In this document: positions 27,744 through 36,190 of the stretch, piece after piece
Numbering within the stretch: the stretch's first letter is position 1
Layout: every line of letters starts with the position of its first letter
Assembly: GCF_014268275.3 (NCBI RefSeq)
Contig: NZ_CP077084.1
Location: 3,472,001-3,536,000 of the forward strand
DNA: 64,000 nt
Source of the DNA: Pseudomonas tritici
Lineage (GTDB): Bacteria > Pseudomonadota > Gammaproteobacteria > Pseudomonadales > Pseudomonadaceae
Direction: 5' to 3'
Made by a program: the position numbers and the translations under genes
Notes under the pieces: model-generated
The model's input: the letters and a program-made list of their open reading frames with translations, nothing else
What the model was told of the DNA's origin: nothing
Database searches by the model: none

Positions 27744-28426
27744 CCACACTGCCCAATCTCGATATCACCCTTTCAGCGCCACTGCGTAGCGGTTCGACGC
27801 ATCCGCCGCGCATCCTGCTGCTCTACGGCTCGACCCGCGAACGCTCGTTCAGCCGCCTGCTGGTGGAAGAAGCAGCACGCCTGTTGCAGCACTTCGGCGC
27901 ACAAACGCGCATCTTCAACCCCAGCGGCTTGCCTCTGCCCGATGATGCACCGAGTGATCACCCCAAAGTGCGGGAACTGCTGGAGCTGATGAAGTGGTCC
28001 GAAGGCCAAGTGTGGTGTTCACCGGAACGTCACGGCTCGATGTCGGCCGTGTTCAAGGCGCAGCTCGACTGGGTGCCGCTGGCCCTTGGCGCAGTGCGCC
28101 CGACCCAGGGTAAAACCCTGGCGGTGATGCAAGTGTCCGGCGGTTCGCAATCCTTCAATACCGTGAACCAACTGCGCGTATTGGGCCGTTGGATGCGTAT
28201 GTTCACTATCCCCAATCAATCCTCGGTACCCAAGGCGTTCATGGAGTTTGACGATCAAGACCGTATGAAACCTTCCGCCCTGTACGACCGCGTGGTCGAT
28301 GTGATGGAAGAACTGGTCAAGTTCACGCTACTGCTGCGCGATCGCCCGGACCTGGTAGACCGTTATTCGGAGCGCAAGGAAAGTGCTGACGAACTGTCGC
28401 AGCGTCTCAACCAACGGTCGATCTGA
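27740..28426 (+). CDS. arsH: ArsH NADPH-dependent flavoprotein
   Basis: 228 residues. The flavodoxin-like N-terminus [20 protein letters not shown] binds FMN phosphate; [20 protein letters not shown] and [20 protein letters not shown] are ArsH hallmarks. ArsH oxidises organoarsenicals in several bacteria (family knowledge). Overlaps the arsC stop by four bases, so translation is coupled. Confidence 0.96.
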   Translation: MTTLPNLDITLSAPLRSGSTHPPRILLLYGSTRERSFSRLLVEEAARLLQHFGAQTRIFNPSGLPLPDDAPSDHPKVRELLELMKWSEGQVWCSPERHGSMSAVFKAQLDWVPLALGAVRPTQGKTLAVMQVSGGSQSFNTVNQLRVLGRWMRMFTIPNQSSVPKAFMEFDDQDRMKPSALYDRVVDVMEELVKFTLLLRDRPDLVDRYSERKESADELSQRLNQRSI

Positions 28427-28474
28427 TCCCCCCTTCCCGCGTATGCTCTGGCACTTTCCTGAAAGGACGCGGGC

Positions 28475-29086
28475 ATGCTGACGATCTTTTTCTACGCACT
28501 GATATTCGGTTTTGTGTTTTGCCTCTCTCCCGGCGCCGTGCTGGCGGAGACCCTGCGCCGTGGTTTGCTCCATGGCTTCACGCCGGCCCTTCTGGTGCAG
28601 GTTGGGTCGCTGGTCGGCGACGCGGTGTGGGCGGTGATCGGCCTGACCGGGATCGCCCTGCTGATCCAGCATGACGCCGTGCGCGTGCCGCTGACGGTAG
28701 TCTGTGCGGTGTACCTCGCCTGGCTGGGCGTGCGCAGCCTGATCGATGCCTGGAAGCTGCCTGAATCAGACGACGCACCCGCCAGCACTCGGCAAAATGC
28801 GCTGGCGGTCGGCGCAGCGATCTCACTGGCCAACCCGAAGAATATTGTTTACTGGGGCGCGCTGGGCAGCGCGTTGTCGGGCATCGTCGGCGCCACGCCC
28901 AGTCATGGGCAAACCTTGATGTTTTTCGCCGGGTTCATGCTGGCGTCGGTGTTGTCGTGCTTTCTGATTGCTGCGCTGGTCAACGTGCTGCGCAAGAACG
29001 CATCACCGTTGTGGCAGCGCATCAGTTACGGCACTTGCGGCGTGGTATTGATCTATCTGGCAGTTCTGGCCGCGCAAGGAATATGA
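28475..29086 (+). CDS. LysE/RhtB-family amino acid exporter
   Basis: 203 residues with about six hydrophobic segments. SPGAVLAETLRRGLLHGFTP near residue 18 is the LysE/RhtB motif, and ISLANPKNIVYWGALGSAL is the second conserved block. Probably exports an amino acid or derivative. It follows arsH by 48 bases with its own ribosome site (GAAAGGA) and may be co-transcribed or not. Confidence 0.88.
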   Translation: MLTIFFYALIFGFVFCLSPGAVLAETLRRGLLHGFTPALLVQVGSLVGDAVWAVIGLTGIALLIQHDAVRVPLTVVCAVYLAWLGVRSLIDAWKLPESDDAPASTRQNALAVGAAISLANPKNIVYWGALGSALSGIVGATPSHGQTLMFFAGFMLASVLSCFLIAALVNVLRKNASPLWQRISYGTCGVVLIYLAVLAAQGI

Positions 29087-29163
29087 AGTTATAGAGCCGA
29101 CAACTTACACGGGCTGTCTGCCTGAATAAACTCTGAACATCGGTTCATTTAATTAATCATGCA

Positions 29164-29192
29164 TTGACATTTTGTAACCGCCTGAGTAGATT
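29164..29192 (+). promoter_or_regulatory. Probable sigma70 promoter of the mgtA leader
   Basis: TTGACA (29164-29169), 17-base spacer, TAGATT (29187-29192), a near-consensus promoter. Transcription would start near 29199, giving a leader of about 614 bases before mgtA. GTTCATTTAATTAATC just upstream could be a PhoP-like site, but the match is partial. Confidence 0.7.
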
Positions 29193-29403
29193 GCCAGTGC
29201 CCGCAACTGGGGCCTTTTTTAAACCTCACTAAAGAAGCCAATGGACACAGTATCTAGTCGCTGTCCGTGCACCGTGTTAGCGGGCATCGGGCGCCAAACC
29301 CAGAACATGACAGGACTCGCCTCACGGTCCGGTAAGCTGCGCTAGAGCTCGATGCTCCACCGTAACTGCCTCGCCGGTCGCCCGTCCGGTCCCGAGGTGT
29401 TTT

Positions 29404-29589
29404 ATGACCTTCCAATGCTTTGTTTTGCCTGATCTGCGCACGCCGGCCGCCGCCCTGCGGGCCACGCCACGCCGTGTGCGCGTCGATTTCCCGCCCTCCC
29501 GCGCGGCGATTGTCACACCCTCCCCTCAAGACCCACAGAGACCGAAGGTTTTCAGCCCCGGTCTTAACGTGAGCGCTCGCGCCGCTTAA
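29404..29589 (+). CDS. Proline-rich leader ORF upstream of mgtA
   Basis: A 61-codon ORF with a good ribosome site (GAGGTG seven bases before ATG 29404). Ten Pro and eight Arg; segments such as LPDLRTP, DFPPSRAA and TPSPQDPQRPK would be slow to translate when proline charging or Mg2+ is limiting. The stop lies in the loop of the stem 29548-29602, so ribosome position would change that fold. Analogous in concept to the Pro-rich MgtL leader of Salmonella, without evident sequence relation. Confidence 0.5.
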   Translation: MTFQCFVLPDLRTPAAALRATPRRVRVDFPPSRAAIVTPSPQDPQRPKVFSPGLNVSARAA

Positions 29590-29614
29590 ACCGGCTGAAA
29601 ACAGCAACTTCCTG

Positions 29615-29674
29615 ATGAATACCCTGGGGTTCGCCATGAACACTTCCAGTTGTAGTTCGCTGCGCGCAAGTTAA
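29615..29674 (+). CDS. Short ORF in the mgtA leader
   Basis: 19 codons (MNTLGFAMNTSSCSSLRAS) ending at TAA 29672. There is no strong ribosome site; it starts 25 bases after the stop of the Pro-rich ORF, so reinitiation is possible. Ser/Cys content is notable, but coding status is uncertain. Confidence 0.25.
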   Translation: MNTLGFAMNTSSCSSLRAS

Positions 29675-29812
29675 TTAACGCACCAGCAAAACATATATAA
29701 GCACTTTATTTAACCCGATCGCGAAGTTAGCGACTCGGCATGCTTTCGCTCGCCTGTCTTCAGGTAAGTACCGGGTATGTTTTGTCGAGAATTGGCGACA
29801 GGAGTACAGACA

Positions 29813-32527
29813 ATGAGCGCCGTAAAAAACACGCCTCTGCACAAGAAAAATCGCACTGACGCCGACACTAAATTGTCAATGCGAGCCGCCCGCGAAGCGC
29901 ACAACGGCCTGTCGGCCACCCTGGCGAACGTGCGTGCCACCCGGGACGGCCTGACCGAATTGGACGCCTCTGCCCGGCTGCAACGGGAAGGCCACAACGA
30001 AGTCGCCCATGACAAGCCGCCTCACGCCATCGTGCAGTTCCTGCAGGCACTGAACAACCCGTTTATCTACGTACTGCTGACCCTGGCCGGCATCAGCTTC
30101 TTCACTGATTGCTGGCTGCCGATGCAGGACGGCGAAGAGGCCGACCCGACCAAAGTCATCATCATCATGACCATGGTGTTGCTCAGCAGCCTGCTGCGGT
30201 TCTGGCAGGAACACCGCTCGGCGAAATCCGCCGAAGCCTTGAAAGCCATGGTTCGCACCACCGCCACCGTGCTGCGCCGTGAGCAAGTAGGCACCCAACC
30301 CACCCTGCGCGAAGTGCCGATGCGCGAGCTGGTGGCCGGCGATATCGTACAACTCTCAGCCGGCGACATGATCCCGGCCGATATCCGCCTGATCGAATCC
30401 CGCGACCTGTTTATCAGCCAGGCAGTGCTGACCGGCGAAGCCTTGCCAGTGGAGAAGTACGACACCCTCGGCGACGTTACGCAAAAATCCGCCGGGCCAG
30501 TGGCTGCCGACCAGGCCAACCTGCTGGACCTGCCCAACATCTGCTTCATGGGCACCAACGTGGTCAGCGGCCGTGCCACGGCCGTGGTGGTCGCCACCGG
30601 ACCACGCACCTACTTTGGCTCCCTGGCCAAGGCAATTGTGGGGTCGCGGGTGCAAACCGCCTTCGACCGTGGGGTGAACAGCGTCAGTTGGTTGCTGATC
30701 CGCTTCATGCTGGTGATGGTGCCGATCGTGTTCTTCCTCAATGGCTTCTCCAAGGGTGACTGGGGCGATGCCTTCCTGTTTGCCCTCGCAGTTGCCGTAG
30801 GCCTTACGCCGGAAATGCTGCCGATGATCGTCAGCGCCAACCTGGCCAAGGGCGCCACCGCCATGGCCAAGCGCAAAGTGGTGGTCAAGCGCCTCAACGC
30901 GATCCAGAACTTTGGCTCCATGGACGTGCTGTGCACCGACAAGACCGGCACGCTGACCCAGGACAAGATCATCCTCGAGCATCACGTCAACGCCTCTGGC
31001 CAGCGTGATGACGCGGTGCTGTCCCTGGCCTGGCTGAACAGCTACCACCAAAGCGGCATGAAGAACCTGATGGACCAGGCCGTGGTGCAATTCTCGGAGC
31101 AGAATCCGAAGTTCCAGGCGCCATTTGCCTACAGCAAGGTCGATGAATTGCCGTTCGACTTTGTCCGCCGTCGCCTGTCGATCGTGGTCAAGGATGCGGC
31201 CGACGATCAACTGCTGGTGTGCAAGGGCGCCGTGGAAGAGATGCTGGGTATTTCCACTCACGTGATGGAGGCAGGCAAAGCCGTACCGCTGGATGAGCGC
31301 CGCCGTGAAGAATTGCTGGCGCTTGCCAATGACTATAACGAAGACGGATTCCGTGTGCTGGTGGTGGCCACCCGTCACATCCCGAAATCGTTGGCGCGCC
31401 AGCAGTACACCACCGCCGATGAGCGCAACCTGGTGATCCAGGGCTTCCTGACCTTTCTCGATCCACCTAAGGAAACTGCCGGCCCGGCGATTGCGGCGCT
31501 GCAACAGATTGGCGTGGCGGTCAAAGTGCTGACCGGCGACAACGCCGTGGTCACCAGCAAGATCTGCCGTCAGGTCGGCCTCGATCCAGGCCAGCCGCTG
31601 CTCGGTACCGACATCGAAGCGATGGACGATGCCACCCTGCAACGTCGCGTGGAAGAACGCACGGTGTTCGCGAAACTGACACCGCTACAAAAATCCCGGG
31701 TACTCAAGGCGCTGCAAGCCAACGGCCACACCGTGGGCTTCCTCGGTGACGGGATCAATGACGCACCGGCACTGCGCGATGCCGACGTGGGGATCTCGGT
31801 GGACAGCGGGACGGACATTGCCAAAGAGTCGGCCGACATCATCCTGCTGGAAAAGAGCCTGATGGTACTGGAGGAAGGTGTGCTCAAGGGCCGCGAAACC
31901 TTCGGCAACATCATGAAGTACCTGAACATGACCGCCAGCTCCAACTTCGGCAACGTGTTCTCGGTGTTGGTGGCCAGTGCGTTCATCCCCTTCCTGCCGA
32001 TGCTGTCGATCCACCTGCTGCTGCAAAACCTGATGTACGACATCTCCCAGCTGGCCCTGCCGTGGGACAAGATGGACAAGGAATACCTGGCCAAGCCGCG
32101 CAAGTGGGATGCGAAAAACATCGGTCGCTTCATGCTCTGGATCGGGCCGACCTCGTCGATCTTTGACATCACCACCTTTGCGCTGATGTGGTACGTGTTC
32201 GCCGCCAACAGCGTGGAAATGCAGACCCTGTTCCAGTCCGGCTGGTTTATCGAGGGCCTGCTTTCGCAAACCCTGGTGGTGCACATGCTGCGCACTCGCA
32301 AGATCCCGTTTTTCCAGAGCACCGCTGCCTGGCCGGTGTTGATGATGACCGGTGTGGTGATCGCGCTGGGGATCTACGTACCGTTCTCGCCGCTGGGCAC
32401 GCTGGTAGGCCTGCAACCGCTGCCGCTGGCGTACTTCCCATGGCTGGTCGGCACCCTGCTCAGCTACTGCTGCGTAGCCCAACTGATGAAGACGATCTAC
32501 ATCCGCCGCTTCAAGCAGTGGTACTGA
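29813..32527 (+). CDS. mgtA: Magnesium-transporting P-type ATPase
   Basis: 904 residues from ATG 29813 (ribosome site ACAGGAG). P3B-type ATPase: N-terminal cytoplasmic region, TGEALPVEK actuator loop, phosphorylation motif VLCTDKTGTLTQDKI, TGDNAVVTSKICRQVG, and hinge GDGINDAPALRDADVGIS, with about ten membrane segments (for example FMLVMVPIVFFLNGFSKGDW, AVAVGLTPEMLPMIV). Imports Mg2+ across the inner membrane under limitation. It sits behind an unusually long leader, consistent with RNA-level control. Confidence 0.97.
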   Translation: MSAVKNTPLHKKNRTDADTKLSMRAAREAHNGLSATLANVRATRDGLTELDASARLQREGHNEVAHDKPPHAIVQFLQALNNPFIYVLLTLAGISFFTDCWLPMQDGEEADPTKVIIIMTMVLLSSLLRFWQEHRSAKSAEALKAMVRTTATVLRREQVGTQPTLREVPMRELVAGDIVQLSAGDMIPADIRLIESRDLFISQAVLTGEALPVEKYDTLGDVTQKSAGPVAADQANLLDLPNICFMGTNVVSGRATAVVVATGPRTYFGSLAKAIVGSRVQTAFDRGVNSVSWLLIRFMLVMVPIVFFLNGFSKGDWGDAFLFALAVAVGLTPEMLPMIVSANLAKGATAMAKRKVVVKRLNAIQNFGSMDVLCTDKTGTLTQDKIILEHHVNASGQRDDAVLSLAWLNSYHQSGMKNLMDQAVVQFSEQNPKFQAPFAYSKVDELPFDFVRRRLSIVVKDAADDQLLVCKGAVEEMLGISTHVMEAGKAVPLDERRREELLALANDYNEDGFRVLVVATRHIPKSLARQQYTTADERNLVIQGFLTFLDPPKETAGPAIAALQQIGVAVKVLTGDNAVVTSKICRQVGLDPGQPLLGTDIEAMDDATLQRRVEERTVFAKLTPLQKSRVLKALQANGHTVGFLGDGINDAPALRDADVGISVDSGTDIAKESADIILLEKSLMVLEEGVLKGRETFGNIMKYLNMTASSNFGNVFSVLVASAFIPFLPMLSIHLLLQNLMYDISQLALPWDKMDKEYLAKPRKWDAKNIGRFMLWIGPTSSIFDITTFALMWYVFAANSVEMQTLFQSGWFIEGLLSQTLVVHMLRTRKIPFFQSTAAWPVLMMTGVVIALGIYVPFSPLGTLVGLQPLPLAYFPWLVGTLLSYCCVAQLMKTIYIRRFKQWY

Positions 32528-32592
32528 TCGCCCCCGCCGTTTAAACGGTGGCGGCCGCCCGGCCGCCACCGTGCACTAAAAGGAAAGACCTT

Positions 32593-32940
32593 ATGCGCGT
32601 CTTGATCTGTGCAGGTCGTCATTACGCCGACACCCGACTGTCCCGCCAAGTGCTGGACGCCTACCACCGCCTGCGCCCGGTGCAGGTACTGATCCACGGC
32701 GGCAACCAATTCCTCGGCAGCGAGATTGAGGAGTGGGCGCGGGAACTGGGCATTGACGTGGTGCGCTACCCGCCCAACTGGCAACGCCACGGCAAGCAGG
32801 CGGAACGCCAGCGCAACCATTTCATGCTGACCGACAGCCGCCCTGACGTGGTCATCGCCCTGCCGGGTGGTGACGACACGTCCGAGCTGGTCTGCCAGGC
32901 CAAAGCCAGTGGCATTTCGGTGCTGACCGTAGAAAGCTGA
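32593..32940 (+). CDS. DUF2493/SLOG-family protein
   Basis: 115 residues. MRVLICAGRHYADTRLSRQV, VQVLIHGGNQFLGSEIEEWA and PDVVIALPGGDDTSELVCQA form a Rossmann-like fold with a GG nucleotide loop, as in the YAcAr subgroup of SLOG proteins. Such domains are proposed to bind nucleotide ligands, some in stress or defence contexts. It follows mgtA by 65 bases, behind a GC-rich inverted repeat; role unknown. Confidence 0.85.
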   Translation: MRVLICAGRHYADTRLSRQVLDAYHRLRPVQVLIHGGNQFLGSEIEEWARELGIDVVRYPPNWQRHGKQAERQRNHFMLTDSRPDVVIALPGGDDTSELVCQAKASGISVLTVES

Positions 32941-32958
32941 ATTCAAGCGAGGTGCATC

Positions 32959-33780
32959 ATGCACAAGAAACACACCCCGGCGCGCCAGGATGGGTTCGCC
33001 AAATACCGTGCGCGTCACTACCGAGGCGCACGCCAGACCTTGTTGCTATTGCCGCCGGCCAAGCGGCGCGCATTGCAGCGCAACCTGATGTTTATAGGGC
33101 TGACCTTGGGCGCTCTGTTAATGATTGCCTTGCTGTCCAAGGCCAACGCAGCCGGTGGCGCGTATATGGTCGACGACGGCGCGATCAATGCGCCAGGCAC
33201 TTGCAACGTCGACGCCTGGTACAGCGCCAATCGACACGATGGCAGTACGCATAATGAAACACTGTCGCCGGCCTGCACCTTTGCCGCAATGCCTTCGGTG
33301 CAATGGGGCGCGGCGCTGTCACGCGCGACCAGCGCAGGCAAAAGCGAAACCCAGATGGGCCCGCAGCTCAAGGCGCAGGTACTGTCGCGGGAAGACCTGG
33401 GGCTGGAAATGGCCGTGTCTGCCGGTGCGCACGTTGCACTGGATCGCCGACACGCTTTTGAGGGTGCAGACTTCAACATCCCGTTGACGTGGCAACCGCT
33501 GGCGCCCCTGCGGGTGAACCTGAATGCCGGTTGGTCGCATGCCTACAACGATGGCGATCAGAAACACCGCCTGACTTGGGGCACTGGTCTGGAGTACCAG
33601 GTCGCGCCGTTAATGACGGTGATCGCCGAACGCTACGGCCAAGAGGGTGGCGATCAGGCCTGGCAGGCCGGGCCCCGGTTTCACCTCGGCGAGCTGGTCG
33701 ATGTAGACCTGGTGGTCGGGCGCAGCCTGGTCGGTGAGCGAGATCAATGGCTGAACACTGGAGCCACGCTGCGCTTCTAG
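32959..33780 (+). CDS. Putative outer-membrane beta-barrel protein
   Basis: 273 residues. A basic N-terminal region of about 45 residues precedes a hydrophobic segment (LMFIGLTLGALLMIALLSKA) ending at ANA, an unusually long signal. Mature part: alternating strands such as LGLEMAVSAGAHVALDRRHA, LRVNLNAGWSHAY, HRLTWGTGLEYQV and LNTGATLRF with the C-terminal Phe typical of barrel proteins. One Cys pair (GTCNVD, SPACTF). Follows the SLOG gene by 18 bases, likely the same transcript. Function unknown. Confidence 0.7.
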   Translation: MHKKHTPARQDGFAKYRARHYRGARQTLLLLPPAKRRALQRNLMFIGLTLGALLMIALLSKANAAGGAYMVDDGAINAPGTCNVDAWYSANRHDGSTHNETLSPACTFAAMPSVQWGAALSRATSAGKSETQMGPQLKAQVLSREDLGLEMAVSAGAHVALDRRHAFEGADFNIPLTWQPLAPLRVNLNAGWSHAYNDGDQKHRLTWGTGLEYQVAPLMTVIAERYGQEGGDQAWQAGPRFHLGELVDVDLVVGRSLVGERDQWLNTGATLRF

Positions 33781-33807
33781 CACCTTTTAAGACCCTCAGA
33801 GATCAAA

Positions 33808-33897
33808 TGTGGGAGCTGGCTTGCCTGCGATAGCAGTGTGTCCGTCACTGCAAATGTTGACTGGCGTACCGCTATCGCAGGCAAGCCAGCTGCCACA
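33808..33897. repeat. REP-type inverted repeat
   Basis: Left arm 33808-33834 (TGTGGGAGCTGGCTTGCCTG...) and right arm 33871-33897 are almost perfect inverted copies (one mismatch), separated by 36 bases. The GGCTTGCCTGCGATAG core is a known Pseudomonas REP type. A half copy of the same type occurs at 54451-54475. Confidence 0.85.
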
Positions 33898-33931
33898 TTC
33901 ATCCTACTTCGACCGGAGGTTCGCAGATCAA

Positions 33932-34624
33932 TCAGGCCTTGGCCTGTTGCTCCAAGTGCAGCTGCAATTGCGGGTCGATTTGCAGTTGACCTGCCAAGTC
34001 GTCCAGATAATTGCGTTCGGCGTCCTGCTGATCGTCCACCAGCATCACACTGGCCAGGTAAACCTCCGCCGCCACTGCCGGGTCGCTGGCGAACTCGGCG
34101 AAATCCGCAGCATCCAGGGGCTTGGCGACTTCAGCGTCGAGCCACGCTTGCAGTTGCGGATCGTCGGTATGCCGGCCCAGTTCACTGGAAATCAGTTGCT
34201 GCTCTTTTTCATCGATATGGCCATCAGCTTTCGCGGCGGCGATCAACGCACGCAAAACAGCATGGCTGTGGGCTTCGGCTGCGGGGCCGTCAAGCTGGTC
34301 GACCGTCTGGATGGCTTGCTGCGGAGCACTGCCTTGCTGGCGTTGCCAGGCTTGGTAGGCCTGGAACGCCGCCATGCCCAAGGAAGCCAGCGCCGCGTAG
34401 TTCATCCCGCCAGCACGTCCCTGGGCAGGACGAGCGCCAGCGGCACCGCCCAACATGCCGCCAAGCCCACCCAACAACCCACCCAAGCCACCACCGGCCG
34501 AGGCATTGCCGGTGCGGGTGCCTTTCAATAAGCCGCCGAGCAGTCCGCCCAAACCGCCGCCCGAGGAGGTACTGCCCCCTTGCCCGGCGCGCAGCAGTTG
34601 TTCCAGTAAGTCGCTGGTGTTCAT
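33932..34624 (-). CDS. TerB-family (DUF533) protein
   Basis: 230 residues from ATG 34624. The N-terminal region to about residue 70 is very Gly-rich (SGGGLGGLLGGLLKGTRTG, GGLGGLLGGLGGMLGGAAGA). Then a helical TerB/DUF533 domain with LRALIAAAKADGHIDEKEQQ, where the Asp/Glu cluster resembles a metal-binding site, and AAEVYLASVMLVDD. Probably inner-membrane associated through the Gly-rich part. Role unknown beyond the family link to tellurite resistance and stress. Confidence 0.87.
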   Translation of the reverse strand: MNTSDLLEQLLRAGQGGSTSSGGGLGGLLGGLLKGTRTGNASAGGGLGGLLGGLGGMLGGAAGARPAQGRAGGMNYAALASLGMAAFQAYQAWQRQQGSAPQQAIQTVDQLDGPAAEAHSHAVLRALIAAAKADGHIDEKEQQLISSELGRHTDDPQLQAWLDAEVAKPLDAADFAEFASDPAVAAEVYLASVMLVDDQQDAERNYLDDLAGQLQIDPQLQLHLEQQAKA

Positions 34625-34749
34625 GATCTCACCCTCCCAGGGCGCAGTGTTGGCGTCTAACAACCATAGCCCGCCCCTGCCGGAACACCATGACCGCCGG
34701 GCGGGCACGGCCTATCATGGCGTCACCGTGCCTCTGAGAGAAAACCCAA

Positions 34750-35277
34750 GTGAACCGGATTGAGCATGTCGTGCTGATGGCCCGCTACAACCAGTGGATG
34801 AACCGCAAACTCTACGAAGCGGCCGGCACGCTGTCGGACGCGGAGTTGCTTATGGACCGCAAGGCGTTTTTCGGCTCGATTCTCGGTACGTTGAACCACC
34901 TGGTATTAGGCGACACCGTCTGGCTCAAGCGCTTTGCCTTGCATCCTGCTGGCTATGCGGCACTGGCTCCGCTGAACGCGGTCGCCACACCTGTTGATTT
35001 GACGCAGCTGGCCTTTGCCAACGTCCGTGAACTCGCCGCCCATCGAGCCTGGCTGGATCAACTCATCCTCGACTGGGCGCACACCGTACAGGCGCCCGAC
35101 CTGGATCAGCGCCTGCATTACCGCAACATGCGCGGTGTGGCCGCCGATAAAAACTGCTTCAGCTTGCTGGTGCACTTTTTCAATCACCAGACCCACCACC
35201 GGGGCCAGGCAACCACCTTGCTGAGCCAGGCGGGGCTGGACGTGGGCACTACGGATTTGCTGGCGTTGATCGACTGA
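34750..35277 (+). CDS. DinB-family metal-dependent protein
   Basis: 175 residues from GTG 34750. Four-helix bundle pattern with LMARYNQWMNRKLYEAAG, ILGTLNHLVLGDTVWLKRF (first metal His) and HFFNHQTHHRGQATTLLSQ (second His cluster). DinB/YfiT proteins are thiol-dependent transferases or hydrolases, for example using bacillithiol or mycothiol in Gram-positives; the substrate here is unknown. Its 3' end overlaps a GFA-like remnant on the other strand. Confidence 0.88.
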   Translation: MNRIEHVVLMARYNQWMNRKLYEAAGTLSDAELLMDRKAFFGSILGTLNHLVLGDTVWLKRFALHPAGYAALAPLNAVATPVDLTQLAFANVRELAAHRAWLDQLILDWAHTVQAPDLDQRLHYRNMRGVAADKNCFSLLVHFFNHQTHHRGQATTLLSQAGLDVGTTDLLALID

Positions 35278-35455
35278 ATTCGGCGTACGCCTGCATCAAG
35301 CGCGGGAACGCCGAGGGCTCCGGCAACTGCGCAAAGCTTTCAACGGCCGGGGTGGATGCCCAAGGCAATTTCTCGCGGGTCCAGGTCTCCATGAAGGGTA
35401 CATAAGCGCTGGCATTATCCAACAAGGCCGCGCGTACGTTATGGCAGGGTATCGA
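35249..35455 (-). pseudogene. C-terminal remnant of a GFA-like protein
   Basis: The minus-strand frame reads NVRAALLDNASAYVPFMETW, then TREKLPWASTPAVESFAQLP and EPSAFPRLMQAYAEF, resembling the C-terminus of glutathione-dependent formaldehyde-activating (GFA) family proteins. No start codon and no Cys-rich zinc domain precede it; a stop occurs at 35456-35458. A truncated leftover (inference). Confidence 0.5.
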
Positions 35456-35656
35456 CGCTCATCATTGCTTCCATTTATTGATGGGTAGCGTGGCAGGTTA
35501 GCGTCCGGACGCAGAGTTGAACAGGCCAGCCCCACAACCGAACGCTGCTGCGTAACTGGGGTCGTAACCTTAGGTGTCGGGACTTTTGCTGCCCCCGCCC
35601 TCCCCGCGCGCATTGTGAGTCTACCGATGCGCGTACCCCAAGAAGGAGACGCTTAC

Positions 35657-35938
35657 ATGGTCATTCACTTCAAGGTCGCAGGTCATTTAGCCTGTGGCCA
35701 CCACGGCACCAACCTCCCTTCCAGCGTCGAGCTGAACCGAGTCAAGTGCCGTACCTGCCGCAACACCGAAGCCTACAAAGAAGCGCGCCGCACCCAGCGC
35801 AACGCTGCCCGCCGCGCCAATCGTAACGCCAAGACCCGCACCGTGATCGACTGGCGCAGCGCGTGGACGCAACGCCTCACCGACCTGCCCGGTTTGCAGC
35901 GTTTGCCACGGGGCTTCAGCGGTCAGCCCTTCGTATAA
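35657..35938 (+). CDS. Small basic protein with a CxxC-like pair
   Basis: 93 residues from ATG 35657 (ribosome site AAGGAGA). Cys/His cluster near the start (HLACGHHGTNL, VKCRTCRNTE) that could bind zinc, then an Arg/Ala/Asn-rich stretch (EARRTQRNAARRANRNAKTR) suited to nucleic acid binding, then a C-terminal helix. A strong terminator follows. Unknown function; possibly a small RNA- or DNA-binding protein (inference). Confidence 0.75.
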   Translation: MVIHFKVAGHLACGHHGTNLPSSVELNRVKCRTCRNTEAYKEARRTQRNAARRANRNAKTRTVIDWRSAWTQRLTDLPGLQRLPRGFSGQPFV

Positions 35939-35949
35939 GCCACACAAAC

Positions 35950-35976
35950 AAGAGCCCCGGCAAAACCGGGGCTCTT
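35950..35976 (+). terminator. Strong hairpin terminator
   Basis: AAGAGCCCCGG/CCGGGGCTCTT, 11 perfect base pairs with a five-base loop, 12 bases after the stop of the small basic protein. The T-run is short. Confidence 0.8.
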
Positions 35977-36190
35977 GGGTGTTAGTCGATCATCACTGTG
36001 CCACACTGTTTCGTAGTATTCGGTGTAGCTCCTCCCATTACCGGTGTGATTCATGGAGGTCCCCTCAGTTAGCCAAACTGCCGGAGCGGATAGCACTGAG
36101 CCACTTCTACGAAGTGCGAGGCTGAGGCTGGCGTGGAGTGCGCGCCTGGTCTAATCCGGCCTATCCACTGAGCGACCTTTAGGAGGTCTC

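Larger units (their letters stand above)
29193..29812 (+). promoter_or_regulatory. Long 5' leader of mgtA
   Basis: About 620 bases between promoter and mgtA start with no full-size gene. Contents: a GCCC/GGGC hairpin with T-run at the extreme 5' end (29199-29220), three short ORFs (29241-29345, 29404-29589, 29615-29674) and a ten-base-pair stem at 29548-29557/29593-29602. Length, ORFs and target gene suggest Mg2+-responsive attenuation as in the Salmonella mgtA leader, but I see no recognisable M-box riboswitch core. Confidence 0.6.

Noticed and set aside
29254..29643. Minus-strand ORF across the mgtA leader
   Set aside because: No ribosome site, antisense to a clear leader with a promoter, and no protein-like features.
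29193..29812. M-box (ykoK) riboswitch in the mgtA leader
   Set aside because: I could not find the conserved M-box core sequences. A covariance-model search would settle it.
30356..31642. 428-codon ORF opposite mgtA
   Set aside because: Antisense shadow in a high-GC gene, rich in His/Gln/Val typical of such frames, with no domains.
35296..35613. Minus-strand ORF of 105 codons starting upstream of the DinB 3' end
   Set aside because: The translation is Arg/Pro-rich without motifs. A different minus-strand frame in the same place gives the GFA-like fragment.
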